Source: Fragilaria radians (taxonomy: Eukaryota; Bacillariophyta; Fragilariophyceae; Fragilariales; Fragilariaceae). From it: a stretch of 64,000 nucleotides of DNA. The position numbers and the translations under genes are program-made. This document shows positions 23,917 to 35,669 of the stretch, piece after piece (position 1 is the first letter of the stretch; every line of letters begins with the position of its first letter). The stretch spans positions 375,070-439,069 of the forward strand of contig CAAAJI010000002.1 in assembly GCA_900642245.1 (NCBI GenBank), read 5' to 3'. The notes beneath the pieces were generated by a model. It had not been told where the DNA came from. It was given only the letters and a program-made list of their open reading frames with translations, and did not search any database.

Positions 23917-25800
23917 ATGAAAATGAAGATCCACCTGATGAAAGAAAAAACAGACTTTAAATCAAGAAAATATGTAAAACGCAAAACATCATTATATGAT
24001 ATTATACTCGAATTTTTAAAAGATTTCCTAGATTATATAGAAGATTCCATGGAACATGATTCTTTGTCTGCATCAACAATCAGTACCAGATCTCAGAAGA
24101 ATATTTCATGTGCTACAAAACTTTCTCCCCCAACTGTCCTGTCACAAGATACTAAGTCTTCAAAAGTGTTAGATGGGTAAATAAACATGATTTCTGTCCA
24201 AAGAAATTCAATTGTGCCTTCTTTCCTAAACCAAATTTGAAGCATACAGGAACAATACCAAGAAGGATTATACAGGAAACCAAGATTATTTAGCTGCAGA
24301 TGGAAATCAAGAACCAGACCATCCCAGCACCTTCATGAAAATGATCAAAGGTAGAGCATTTGTATTGTCAAGTGGCAACGATGAAAGGCATTACCATAGA
24401 TCGTCTTGAATTATTTGGGAATAATGTTGAAGGCCATTGTGGAGAATTTTGTACAGGTTATCTATGTGATTCAGACTTCAAAGAAGCTTAATTAGGATGT
24501 CATTGCAGAACTCAGCTCCTTGGATAGTAGACTTGGAGAGATAATGATAGCAAGAAACCTAGGTTTGTTCAGAATGCACAAAAAATGGCTTAGGTGATAC
24601 AGAGTTTGATGAGATTGTCAGTGTTGAGCAATAGACAGAAACATGCAATTCCCTTAGATCACACTCCATCAGACATCAACAAAGTAAGGAGAAAGCTGAA
24701 AGACAGTGTCGTGGGACTAATCAATCTCCTAGTAGCTGCACAAGAGAATATCTCAAAATATTCTTAGCAATATCATCAAAATGCATATACAAGATTCAAC
24801 TAATTTAGATGCAGAGCTAGATACTTTGACACCCGCAAAAAATGCTATGGTTTTTAAATTGGCACAAGTACCGCCTGAGATTTGGATGACTCTTTCCTTA
24901 GAGTCTAAGAAATGGTTGTTGAATGAAGGACAAGGGCAAAGATGAGAAAATGAATATGCCATTAGCCGAAAGCAAAAATACAGTTGTAGCCACTGACATA
25001 GATAACAACAGCTCCAGCATACCAAATTAGTAAGCAAAAGTTAAGAATACAGCAAAGAGGAGGAATCAGAAATGTTTAGTGGAATATAATAATGTCAACA
25101 AATCAAATTCATGGGTGAATTTCTTTGCACTAGGCAACAACAATCATATACCTAAAATTTCATTTGCAAGAAGTCATAACCTCCTAGCTGAGATGCCTTT
25201 TTGTCACCTTACTCAGTATTGAAAGAACGAGAGAATGCAAGGATGCAAAAACTTTCAGCAAGCCCTTCAAGTATTGGGTACAAGTTTGGAATCCAATTCC
25301 CAAAAGAAGTCAAGAATGCAGTTGAATCAGATGCAGGGATTTGAAAATATCACTGGCAAGATGCCATGAATTCAGAACTTAAACAACATTCAGATTATCA
25401 AACATTTTTAGAAGTGGATTCTGGGGAGAAGGTTCCGACTGCTTATCAGATATTTCTTTATCATAAGGTTTTTGTGGTTAAATATGATCAAAGGCATAAA
25501 GTAAGATTGGTTGCATGCGGTAATTGGACAGTCAATGAAAAGGAAGGGACTTACTCAGGGTTTGTTTGAATGGATACCGTAAGAAATGGATTTTCCTTAG
25601 GAGAATTATAGCTTTGAATCCTTCCGTTCCATCAAGTGTCTTAAAGAAGCAGCATCATGCAATTGCATATCATCGTGTACAAGAAGCCATAGCAGCCAAG
25701 GTATTGCGTGTTGCTTATGTAAAGAGTGAAGCTAAATTATCTGCTGAAGATATAGCGCTATTCAGCTTTAAATTCTCTCCCAGAGTATAGATTATCATGA
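23917..25800 (+). pseudogene. Internally deleted copia relic
   Basis: 23917-24180 is an 87-codon open piece (FLKDFLDYIEDSMEHDSLSAS) whose decayed relative lies on the - strand at about 37.5-37.9 kb. Between 25100 and 25560 the frame reads FGIQFPKEVKNAVESD, a stop, KYHWQDAMNSELKQHSDYQT and VKYDQRHKVRLVACGNW, which is the N-terminus of a copia RT. The sequence then jumps directly to the extreme end of RNase H (VLKKQHHAIAYHRVQEAIAA; 25590-25790). Most of RT and RNase H has been deleted. A relic of the same family lies at 43.9-44.85 kb. Confidence 0.65.
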
Positions 25801-26380
25801 GTTCAATGGTAAGATTATCTCCTTCAAGTTGCTTGAAATGTAAAAACTCAAATAAATAACATAGATTCCTCTCTTTCCAAGCCTTTGATGATCTTAAGAT
25901 CCAAATAGGAAAATGTGCAACATCTTTTTCAGAATCAAAGCAAAGCCATATCAGATTCCCAATGAATATTTTTCTTCTGCCAACAGATACGCGTCAATGA
26001 CTGAAGTGAACGAGAGATAGTTACAATTATGTAATTATAATCGGAATATTGAAGAATACGATCATCTATATTGTAAATTAGACTATTTCTATTTCATTCT
26101 TATGTAATTTAGAAAAAAGTCGTATGCCTGCAGCTTTGCTTGAAGAGTTTTGCGTTGATAGAGAAACCAAACACGCAAGAAAGGCGTTGAATTACGGTTT
26201 AAAGTTTTTCAAACTCTTTCACAGTAAGGAATGTAGTTACATTGGCTGTCTTCGCATTGGATCATACATTAAATTGAATTAAGAATCCGGCGAAATTGAG
26301 TATGCCATTCCATAGCAAGGTTTGAACAAACATCAAGAGCCGTAGCTGAATCATCTTGATCACCATCTCATAATAGCAAG

Positions 26381-28351
26381 ATGGAAAGCTTCAGAAATCG
26401 AAGACATCAGTCCAAGACATCACCCATATTTCGCCGTCGTTTTTCTGTTGATGAAACAGAGGATAAAACTAATGAGATGACGTCTGAATATCTCGAACTT
26501 GAATCCTCGCATTGCGATTCAGGGCTTACGCCAACAAGTCCCCGAAATATGGATGTGAATGATATCGAATTAGATTTGAATTTTGGAGGTTTGATGACAA
26601 AGTCTGGTTTGTTGTTAACACACCGTCAAAATAGCGATTCTGGGAAAATAGCGATCTTTGATCACATTCAACTTCATAAGAAGGATTCACATGGAAAATT
26701 TGATAAAAGGGGTTTATATTCTCGACTCTATGGAAATGAATCGATAAGTCGAGAGAGATCTATTCTTTCTGTGGCTCGCATTTGGATCGGACTTTTCACG
26801 GTCATCTTGATTATGGGATCTGTCACCATGTGGTCTTTGAGCCATCATGAAAAGTCTTTCGTCAATAAAGTCCCAGACGCCGCTGCAGCTCAAATCGAAC
26901 GAATTATTTTGATGCCTTTACCCACCAATTCTACGCACGAACTTACTTTATCCACACCTAAAAAAAGAGGTAGTGTCCAAACTGCGGTATCTAATGGTAG
27001 AAACGCTATGCACCGTTTACATGAAGAATTTGAGGAATGGATTACAAAACACAAAAAGCAGTATAGTTCTCATGACGAGAAAAAGAGACGCTTTCATGTT
27101 TGGAAGAAAAATCGTGTAGAGTCTGAATCAAAAAATAAACGACACGGACCTTGTCCCATAACCAAGACTACCGTATTTGGATCTAATCTTTTTCAAGACA
27201 TGACCACTGAGGAATTTCAATCGAGATTCTTAACCGGATATAAGGGACCGCAAAGGGATATCCCGCACACAGGCCCTACTAACAAACGTCCACAATCAGA
27301 ATCTGCACTAAATCCTCAAAGTGGACCACTTTTCAATGTATCTCAAAATGATGCGGTACAATCAAAATATGAAAGTTATTTACAACTTGAGCATCTACGT
27401 GCAGGCTTAAGTTTGGATGCTCTAAATGGAGGAAGCTGTATCTGGTATGATATTTATTGTTGGCTACGCTTCCTCTTGAGCAAATATGGTTTTCGCATTG
27501 GCGTTACAATGAAGCCAAACTATGATTATAACAGCCTACCTAAAGTTATTGATTGGAGAGACTTTGGCGCAGTCACTGCAATTCATAGTCAAGGAAATTG
27601 CGGAGCTTGCTGGGCAATCACGGCAGTAGAAACTATCGAGTCAGTGCATGCCATACACAATGGCAAATTGTTTGACTTAGCGGAATCTGAAGTTATCATG
27701 TGTGATGAAACCTGTGATTTATGTAACGGGGGTTGGCCCCAAAATGCTTATGAGTATGTTATGAGGCACCAAGGACTTCCACTCGAGCAAAAGTCATCTT
27801 ATGATGGTGAAGTACTTATGGAACTTACTTACTCCAAGACTGGCCTAAGCTCTACTTACAGATACGATGATATTAAAACAGAAGTGTGTCCTAAGGAAGG
27901 GTCTGATGGCGATGGAGTGTCACGCTATGGAAATATAGCGGGGTATGGGTATTCAACCAATCGTTGCATTTGTTACACGGACGGAACTGGTTGTGATTGT
28001 GATACACAAAATGAGCTATTAGCAATGCAGAATATTGCGTCATATGGTCCTGCAACCGTCTGCTTAGATGCTTCATTGTGGCAAGATTACTCAGGCGGAG
28101 TAATCACATCACAGACAGGGTGTAGCTCCCGATTTCAGGATATGAATCATTGTGTTCAAATTGTGGGTTATGTGCTTCTCGATTCTGAAGTTAATATTGG
28201 AGATCAACCTACAAAGGATATGCCAAAAAGTGGATATTGGATTGTTCGAAATCAGTGGTCAGAGGAATGGGGAATGAAAGGATATGCCTATCTTTCAATG
28301 GGGGAGAACACTTGTGGCATCTTGAATGATATGACAAATGTTTTCCTTTAA
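26381..28351 (+). CDS. Membrane-anchored papain-family (C1A) cysteine protease
   Basis: A 656-residue single-exon protein. Residues 1-130 are polar and rich in Arg, Ser and Asp, probably cytosolic. A single hydrophobic span lies at about 131-153, as in a type II membrane protein. An inhibitor I29-type propeptide follows at about 211-285 (EEFEEWITKHKKQYSSHDEK; MTTEEFQSRFL). The peptidase domain starts near DWRDFGAVT. Catalytic Gln404 and Cys410 are in SQGNCGACWA, His590 in MNHCVQIVGY and Asn624 in VRNQWSEEWG, where NSW is usual. A Cys cluster (CICYTDGTGCDCD, about 529-541) and a hydrophobic insert before the mature domain (about 353-370) are not standard. All catalytic residues are present. 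A lysosomal, vacuolar or Golgi location is inferred. 25801-26380 upstream is empty. Confidence 0.9.
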   Translation: MESFRNRRHQSKTSPIFRRRFSVDETEDKTNEMTSEYLELESSHCDSGLTPTSPRNMDVNDIELDLNFGGLMTKSGLLLTHRQNSDSGKIAIFDHIQLHKKDSHGKFDKRGLYSRLYGNESISRERSILSVARIWIGLFTVILIMGSVTMWSLSHHEKSFVNKVPDAAAAQIERIILMPLPTNSTHELTLSTPKKRGSVQTAVSNGRNAMHRLHEEFEEWITKHKKQYSSHDEKKRRFHVWKKNRVESESKNKRHGPCPITKTTVFGSNLFQDMTTEEFQSRFLTGYKGPQRDIPHTGPTNKRPQSESALNPQSGPLFNVSQNDAVQSKYESYLQLEHLRAGLSLDALNGGSCIWYDIYCWLRFLLSKYGFRIGVTMKPNYDYNSLPKVIDWRDFGAVTAIHSQGNCGACWAITAVETIESVHAIHNGKLFDLAESEVIMCDETCDLCNGGWPQNAYEYVMRHQGLPLEQKSSYDGEVLMELTYSKTGLSSTYRYDDIKTEVCPKEGSDGDGVSRYGNIAGYGYSTNRCICYTDGTGCDCDTQNELLAMQNIASYGPATVCLDASLWQDYSGGVITSQTGCSSRFQDMNHCVQIVGYVLLDSEVNIGDQPTKDMPKSGYWIVRNQWSEEWGMKGYAYLSMGENTCGILNDMTNVFL

Positions 28352-28639
28352 CCTATTTTGCAAGTTTGGCTAGATAAAAAAATCTAAATTCAAATTTTAT
28401 CAGTATACAATGGCATTGAAAACAGGAATGAAAATGAGTTTTGACTCGTGTCAACTCATGAAGGATATCCCTGCTCTCTGTCAAATTTATGCCCAAACAA
28501 CAACATTAGGTAGAGTAGTCAAATTAAGAAGTTTTCTGTAACATCATTCATTCACTTACAGGTTTCACCGTATCCTTGAATTGATTGGCCTGAAGACAAT
28601 AGTTAGTATCTCTTATTGATGATAAAATTGACTTTGACG

Positions 28640-29050
28640 TGAGGGATATTTCCAATACCTATTCTGAAATTACTATCCGCAAAAAGTTCTTCACGTTTTT
28701 TTTTGTAAATCTCCAAGCTAAATTTTTTCTTAGATATGTTGGAATCCTTTGCAACAGCTTTTACAAACTCAGCGTTTATGATTCCATTTCTTACATTCTC
28801 TTAGATGTAGTGATACCTGGTCATAATAAGAGCTTACAACAGATGAGGGGCGTTTGCGCCATGAGTATTGCATCAATGTCATTGCAATGTTTTGTGTGCA
28901 ATTCCATGGAACGGATGGCATCTCTAATAACTTAATGAAAAAGTTCTACAAATACATTGGTTTGTGGATTTTTGTGGGTAGTAGGTTTGACTGTGATGCC
29001 ATATTTATGTAGGAGCTGAAGAAGTACAAAAGAAGACTCAGAGCAGTTAC
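28640..29050 (-). pseudogene. Ty3/gypsy integrase relic
   Basis: The reverse strand reads LLHKYGITVKPTTHKNPQTN, then VELFH, a stop, VIRDAIRSMELHT, which is the gypsy integrase segment around the catalytic-Glu block (KPTT.KNPQ.N..VER.H). Stops and a Glu-region change show decay. Upstream bases (29050-29720) give no clear match on either strand. 28352-28640 is empty. Confidence 0.55.
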
Positions 29051-29852
29051 CAAAAATTGAGATGCGAGGTTGCGGATAGCAACAAAATCAATTATGATAA
29101 TCAACTTTTTTTATGTCGCTTAAAGCATTTCCCTCAAGGGAACTTGATGGTTGTTGGCTTGAAGACGATCAAGAACGGTGGAAAGGTGTTGGACGTGGTC
29201 TCAAAAGTTAATTTAGTAAAAAGAATTATATTATTGGTGTACGCAATTATAACAGATTTTAGTCATGTGAACCTGAAAGATGACAGACAAAGGCATGCTT
29301 CTTTTAGGGGGGCATATTCATTGTTAGAATTCAAGTATTCACGAGTGATTTTTGAGAGTTTGGAATCCTGGGATCAAGTGATATGTCAGTCATGATGTAC
29401 GGATCCTTTTGGAGGATTAAATCGGCATCTTTTTCTTCCGGAAGATTGTGGAAGGACAGTGTTAAGAACGTTTTATCCATGCTCTTCCAAATCAAATACT
29501 TTAAAGATAAGGATTTGGAGAATATTGTTGTCCACATTGGAATGTGAAAGAACACCAAATGTGCAATAGTAAGAAATCATTGTGTGCGTGAGCGAGATAA
29601 ATAGCGAGAGAATAAATGTAGAAATAATATACAATAAAGGAACAGGTTTGTTTATCAAGCTGACTTTCATACATCTATAGGTTCAAAACCTGTCCTCTAG
29701 ATTCACAACAATAAGACTTGTTTTAACAAATGCAGTTGCATTTGAGACAGCCCTCCAAGATGTCAGGAAAACAGAAGAGGGTCAGACAAGTCCAATCAGT
29801 GTAGAACACGCAGTAACAGAGACAGTTTTCCCATACTGGGTAGCAACTTTGG

Positions 29853-30145
29853 ATGAACATGAAGATGATTAAACCAGTCGAGTTGACCACAAGACAGATG
29901 GCTGTATCAATCAAGAGTTTCAACAATGCCTTACAATTCTTCCCACTACAACAGAAGCCTCCAAGTTTTCAGAAAATTGAACTTATTGGGCTTTTGAAAT
30001 GATCTGTTTCAGCCACATGGAGGGCCAAGTTTGATCTGGACAGCTACATTCCCACTCTTCACTCAAGGGCCAAGTTGATTGAAGCTTGTAAAGCAATTGA
30101 ACGAAGCAGAATCGCCGTGGAAAGATCATCAAGGGAGGAGGGTAG
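29853..30145 (+). pseudogene. Ty3/gypsy gag fragment, cut by a gap
   Basis: Reads SFNNALQFFPLQQKPPSFQK, then after one stop TWRAKFDLDSYIPTLHSRAK and LIEACKAIERS. This resembles the gag C-terminal region of gypsy elements known from diatoms (a WR.KFDLDGY.P..H..AKLI..CEAIER pattern). The frame runs into the N run at 30146. Family assignment is from memory of the pattern only. Confidence 0.5.
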
Positions 30146-30218
30146 NNNNNNNNNNNNNNNNNNNNNNNNNNNNNNNNNNNNNNNNNNNNNNNNNNNNNNN
30201 NNNNNNNNNNNNNNNNNN
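30146..30218. other. Assembly gap (73 N)
   Basis: A run of 73 N between a + strand gypsy relic and a - strand copia relic. The junction of the two is therefore not visible. Confidence 0.99.
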
Positions 30219-30770
30219 CAATGACTTGACAACTCAAATAGTCTTCAGGTCCTTTTAGACCAGGAAAAGAGAAACCCTTTGAGTTCAAGTCTGCTATCAA
30301 CTGATTGATTTCTCTTCTTTACCCAAAACAAGAAAATCATCAACGTAAATTCCAATCATCATGGTACCATTTTTTGTTGCTCTTACTTAACAAACAAGGG
30401 TCTGACTTTTCCCCCGAAAATCCGAGGTCCTTAAGTTCACAAATTTAACTTCTTATAAAATTACCTTGCGCTTTGAACTAAACCATTTATACATTTCTTT
30501 ATTTATTGCCTTCAATGTCCATTCCATTTGGAGCATTCATGCAGATCTCCTCACTCAATGTTCCATGTAGAAAGGCCGTCGCTACGTCAATAATTGAAGC
30601 TCCCCATGTGATTTTAGCAATCACCATGATTCTAAAACTTACATCAATGATGACAGCCGCAAAACGCTAATTGAAATCGATTCCAGGAATTTGACTATAA
30701 TCGCAGGCAATCAATCTAGCTCAAAATACGCCGTTTCTCTTGATTTTGAAAATCCACTTGACCTGTGATG
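30219..30770 (-). pseudogene. Copia reverse transcriptase relic
   Basis: The reverse strand reads QVKWIFKIKRNGVF, a stop, ARLIACDYSQIPGIDF, ASIIDVATAFLHGTLSEEI, then after stops MIGIYVDDFLVLGK. These are the copia RT blocks in order, including the intact YVDD catalytic box. Several stops and shifts make it non-functional. It abuts the dispersed repeat at 30778. Confidence 0.75.
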
Positions 30771-30777
30771 CCTGAAG

Positions 30778-31385
30778 TACAGTCACAAGTGAACTTGGTA
30801 GCTTGAGCTTTCCGTTGAAACTTTGAAAAAGAGAAAAAAAAAGATGAAACCAATGGAAGGAAGAAGACAAACAGGAAGAGAGTTAGGGAAAGCTCAAGCA
30901 CAGACAGTGTTAACTTTGGGTCTAGATCAAATTACCAAATTTATATACCACTTGAATGGGACCCTTGGGGAGTGTAACGTATAACAGTCAAACTCAAAGT
31001 GTGTTTAGACTGGATGCATGGTGAAGTCCAGTTCTTGTGACCTTCCAGCAAAGATCCCTGTGGATTTCAATGCTAGCTACCTTACATGTTTTAGTTCTGG
31101 TGTCAGCTCACCCGAAATTGCGAGGTTTTGTCCAACTTTGTGCTTGGTTTATATTATCAATTGGGCCTAAGCCTCCGCTTGAGCACTATCCAGCGTTTAC
31201 AGTCTGCCTTGCAATAACTTCACTCAAAAGGTAAATCCACAAGTGGAAAACCTTAAGATGTGGCTTTTAAGGACTTAAACCTGTCCCAGGCTAAAAAGCC
31301 TGCCCAATTGTTATCCCACCAGCGCTCACCAGGCTCAGAGCTTGTGCTTTCACAAGGATTTGAGGTTTAATCCTCAACTCTGCAA
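30778..31385. repeat. Dispersed repeat, partner of the 42.2-43.8 kb inverted repeat
   Basis: About 30778-31245 matches the reverse complement of the centre of the large inverted repeat (42722-43208). 31246-31385 continues into its arm, for example GGCTTTTAAGGACTT...CCAGG...CAGCG.TCACCAGG.C. Only one arm is present, and only in part, so this copy is truncated at both ends. No coding potential was recognised. Confidence 0.7.
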
Positions 31386-31444
31386 CATCTGCCTATTCAT
31401 CCAAGCCAGATTTCTCTTTAATTAACATTTTAAAACACCTTCCC
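31384..31444. repeat. 61-bp segment shared with 37945-38005
   Basis: Same orientation, about three mismatches over 61 bp (AACATCTGCCTATT.ATCC). At both sites it borders a copia-derived junction. Confidence 0.75.
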
Positions 31445-31461
31445 CTAACCCCTAACCCCTA
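31442..31461. repeat. Short telomere-like CCCCTAA repeat
   Basis: CCCCTAACCCCTAACCCCTA, just under three units. Too short to be more than an interstitial microsatellite. Confidence 0.6.
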
Positions 31462-32490
31462 GGAATCATCAATGATGGTAGCATGGTATATCTACCCTCA
31501 GGATCAGTCTCTAAGTGGCCTATACATTCACGCCCATGTATATGACATTGCCAGTTATGGTCCATTTCTGACACTGTAGCATGATTAAATGTGGATTTGC
31601 ATGGAACCAATTTGTAACAGCAGACTCTGCATGCGTTGGGAGGCCAATCATTTGCAGCTAAGAAATATAACATCTTATTGGGTTGCAAATCATCATTGGA
31701 ATAGCCTTGGATTTCATGCGTTTGTCCAAAGATACACCTAGTATGTCAGCAATATGGAGATTCATGATGTACAGCCTCTGCTATCCTGTCCACACTGTTG
31801 GAATAGGCCAGAGCTCTTCTTCTCCGAATATCTTGCCATTTCTTGGATCTGCTTTTGGACAGACAAATGGCAGTTGTGATACTCTAACTACTCTAGTCTT
31901 TGGAATGCACTTTGATAGATGCATAGAAGCTATAGACCTCATAAGACATACGTGATCATTGTTGCCCCATGGATATGCATTTGTGAATGCTGACTATATG
32001 CCCCCATATAGATTGTGTGATCTGATTTTGATGGAGATGAGATGAGTCTATTTCCTGTCAAGTCCAATAAGGCTGTACTAGAATGCCAATCATACAAGTG
32101 GTCCTATGGAAATCTAACAGATTCAGGTCTTCATTCCCAGTTGATACCTTGAGGAGACATTACTTCTGGCAATGGATTTGATCATATGTGTCTAAGAGCT
32201 ACTATATGTTGGAGTGATACTAATATCAGGGGTTTCAGGATAATAGAGGCTCGTAAGGCCTATCAAATCAATCTTCGTTCATACCTTCAGTTTGGAAAGG
32301 CTCATAACAGTGCTATGGAGTTCGCAAGTATGGCTACGAATTCTATGCACCTTTCGGCATCAAAGTCTTCACTCCAAAGCGATATATGAGCTCTGTCTAG
32401 AAGATCTAAGCTTGGTGCAGAACGTATTGGTATATCTCCTCCAGGTTCCTTCTGTTATATGTCCAATTATTGGTCTAATCCAATACAATC
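31462..32490. other. Unidentified repeat-like DNA
   Basis: The reverse strand shows broken frames with peptide-like stretches (VSQLPFVCPKADPRNGKIFG; MIGLPTHAESAVTNWFHAN) but several stops, and I cannot name them. The position between copia RT and copia gag relics suggests old transposon sequence. Confidence 0.35.
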
Positions 32491-32491
32491 A

Positions 32492-33676
32492 CTAGATGTT
32501 ATGAATAGCAGTCTGAAGCAGTATCTGTTTGGAAATCCGTGTGTGAGAGCAGTATACGTCACATCTAAGATTTCCAATCTTAGTAGCTTCCATGGTCTTA
32601 CCATTTCCTACCGTGGTACTTTCTGAAACCTCCTTAATGTCAAAAAGTCCTTTATCACTGTAGCAATAGTGGCATGACGCTCCACTGTCTCCAATCCAAA
32701 TGTTGTCCGAAAGCTCTGAAACTTGTGACATCAAATTAAAGACAGCATCTGAAAGTCCTGTTCTCACATTTCCACCAATTTTTCCTTCCGCTCTTCTAAT
32801 CATTTTGAAGCAATTAGACTTTACATGCCCCGTCTCGTTACATTATGTATAGAAAAGAGGTTAGGAGGCTCCATCATTTGGCCTATCATTTGAATTCCCT
32901 CTTGGATTTGCATTGGAAAGCCTTGTGACCAATTTTACAGCAGCTACAACATTTCCCTTTGAACTGAGATGCAAACAAAGCATGTTCTTCACTTGCTTTA
33001 CACTCATTGTTTGATTCACTTTGATTGCACAGTCTTTCATAACGTAGATCCAAGTCTTCACATAATTCATTGACTTCAAGCGGGTTGGATTTGTTTCCAA
33101 TTATCTTTTCCAAAAGCACCATTTGTAGTTCATAACCACTGGTTAGAGTATTAAGCACATGGATCATAATCTGATCATCTGTCATGGCTGATCCCATGTC
33201 TTTTAGCCTCATCCTTAGCTCTTCAAGTGCAGTAATTCAGGCATCTGGATCTTCCTTTCTGGTTAATGAGCTCTGTCTAAACAATCTCTCTGTTTTACAA
33301 GCGTAGAAGCAGAGGTTGCTTCAGACTTGTTCTTCAATCTTTCCCAAGCCATGGCTCCATTTTCTTCAGTGTGATCCTTGTTCTTGCATCCTTTCACCAT
33401 GTTGAATGCTACCTTACCACTACATGTCTTTACATCAATGGATAAGATAAATTTGGTGTATGCTAATTTGTTCAAATCACAGATCTTCATAATTGTCTTT
33501 CTTTCGTCCGTTTCCTCATTTATTTCATCATTGGTCTTTGGGCTTGTGAGCTCACCAAGTAGGATATCCTTAATACCTGACTTTCTTGCCTTAGCCAAGA
33601 ACTTCTCACTCCATGTCAACCATTCTTCTTTCGTTCCTGTAAAATTCAACACCCTAATAGCGCTGATATCACTCAT
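32492..33676 (-). pseudogene. Copia gag-protease relic
   Basis: Gag begins at the ATG at 33676 (MSDISAIRVLNFTGTKEEW) and runs to about 33263. After a frame break it continues at 33212-32886 (MTDDQIMIHVLNTLTSGYEL) to a CCHC knuckle (CSCCKIGHKAFQC). The protease region at 32803-32510 has NIWIGDSGASCHYCYSDKG, with the canonical DSGAS motif, unlike the DTAA of the 12.8-kb element. So this is a different copia family. A pogo-like element is inserted 8 bp upstream of the gag ATG. Confidence 0.75.
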
Positions 33677-33686
33677 TCTCAAACTA

Positions 33687-33720
33687 CCGACTTCCCCCGA
33701 ATATAACAGAATTGTGTTAT
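33687..33720. repeat. Pogo-like terminal inverted repeat, left
   Basis: 34 bp, complementary to 35636-35669 with one mismatch at the fourth base. Preceded by TA. Confidence 0.9.
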
Positions 33721-34111
33721 ATTTAAGTTTTATGAAAAATGCAGAAATTGAAAACATTAAGACTTATGTTTGAATATAACACCTTTTTTATATAACACAA
33801 TTGTGTTGTATTGGAATATAAGACTACCTTAGTTATCCAGCATTTTAATTGCGTAGTAGTCACCGGATTTGGCTAAAACAACATTCATAGTAGGATATTC
33901 AACTGCATATGTAAAAACAAACTACATATTGATATCATGAACTTCAATACTCCAGTTGTACAAGGAAGAGGCTGAATGAATCTCCAATTCACCACCACTG
34001 CAATCATCACTGAGAAATCAATCAAAATATGCAGAATCAGTAATATCTTGAATATTTGCATCTTGTTTCATGTATGCAACAAGTTGATCTCGACACTGCT
34101 GCTGCTGCCAT

Positions 34112-35502
34112 TCAGCTTTGATTCAAACACTCAAGCAGAGTTGAAGATCCACTTTCATGGAGAAACCATTCAGAATCTTCTAGAGTACCACCTTCTACTT
34201 CAAAATCACTGCTCAAACGTTTGCCATAGAGTGCATCCCAAGATTCTTTGCAATATGCAGCTTCAAAGAGTGCTTTTATAGGCGGATGTAGTTTGTCCAG
34301 TTCAAAGTCACATTTTGGAACCAATCCTGTTATTGTAAAGGGATTTCGAATGCACTCCTGTGTCATGGTCTTAATCCAATCCAGTCTCCAGTTGCTAACT
34401 ACCATGTATGATGGTACTTTGGGATTTCCAGCTTTGGTTTGCAGGCATGCATCCTCCAAGGCTTGGGCGATGTAACCATCATAACAAATTCAATAGAATG
34501 CTTGGTAACTGCGGTTTCTGGCAACATTTAATGGTTGCAAAATGTTCGTAATATTCGGTGGTACAATGGCAACAAACACATTATGTTTTTCAAGAATCTT
34601 TGATTTTGCAAGGTTGAGATGCACACCATATGAATCCATTAAATAGAGAACTGGATGACAATAAAAAGCTGTTTCTTGTTGACTTAGGACAACGTTTTTT
34701 GTAAAATCAAGCAGTATGTTATCATTCCACATTCCAGTCTTATGCACATCAACAAGAATATCAATGGGGACTGCTGGCTTAATTTTTAACCCACAGAAAA
34801 GAATATGTGGACATAGCATAACACCATCAGCAGTAATAGAAAATGTGACTGTAAAACCCTCGTGGGATGTTCCCCCCTTTACGCATCAACACTTCACGAC
34901 TTCCCTTAGTTGTTAGTGTTGATTTTGGCTCAGTTTCGAAACATCTGGGTACTTGGTCCATACTAATAATGTTCTTAATCTGAATACCTTTTTTCAATAA
35001 TATTATGAACTTCTTGAATGAAGTGAAGACAAATAGCATCTGCATTTTCTAGTAGTGAGCAACATGAGGTTTGTCTTCTAGAAACAAGGTGCTGTCTATT
35101 ATTAAAATTAGAGAGCCATCCTGTGGAGGCTTTAAATTCTTCCCCTGTCTGCACTTCAGGGTGGAGCTCTTTAAACAAATTCAGTGCTTTTTGTTGAATA
35201 TAGTGAGCTTGAACATGAAGACCCTTTGCATTTTTTCTATCCAATTCTTCCAATTCTGTATACTTTGCAGGATGCCTACCACAGTTCAAACGCCTTGCCT
35301 TTTGAGCTTCAACATCAACATTTAACAATGCTGCTTCAAGTTCTTCTCTCTTATTAACCCACCCTTGCAATGTCTCAATGCTTATTCTCTTTGCTTTTGC
35401 AATGGCTGGAAGACCTTTTCCCGTAACTCCTTTTTCATATGATCTGATTATATCCAATTTTGTTTTTAAAGAGTAATTCCATCTCTTTGATGCCATCTCC
35501 AT
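34112..35502 (-). pseudogene. Pogo-like transposase, frameshifted
   Basis: Starts MEMASKRWNYSLKTKLDII, a pogo/CENP-B-type helix-turn-helix. A second HTH region follows (KALNLFKELHPEVQTGEEF). After a frame break comes the DDE core: IISMDQVPRCFETEPK (first Asp), LYLMDSYGVHLNLAK (second Asp), then VPPNITNILQPLNVARN. There the third catalytic residue, normally the Asp of QPLD, is Asn. The frame changes between pieces and a stop near 34490 interrupts the tail (34112-34459). It is therefore inactive on several counts. Confidence 0.85.
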
Positions 35503-35635
35503 CAGAACAATCCAAAAAATAAAAAAAACACTAACTACGCAATCCTGACCAATCAAAAGTTGCTACTCATACCCCCGAATATAACACAATTGTGCTGTTT
35601 TCAAATAGAACACAAGGGTTGTGTTCTGTTCAACC

Positions 35636-35669
35636 ATAACACAATTCTGTTATATTCGGGGGAAGACGG
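35636..35669. repeat. Pogo-like terminal inverted repeat, right
   Basis: 34 bp, followed by TA. A direct-orientation copy of the same repeat begins 64 bp upstream at 35572. The last ~95 bp of the element therefore form their own inverted-repeat unit. Confidence 0.9.

Larger units (their letters stand above)
33687..35669 (-). mobile_element. Pogo/Tigger-like (Tc1-mariner superfamily) DNA transposon
   Basis: A 1983-bp element bounded by TA on each side (33685-33686 and 35670-35671), the expected target duplication. Terminal inverted repeats of 34 bp with a single mismatch lie at 33687-33720 and 35636-35669 (CTTCCCCCGAATATAACA core). Partial extra copies of the repeat lie inside both ends, at about 33790-33812 and 35572-35597. 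It encodes one broken DDE transposase on the - strand. Confidence 0.9.
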
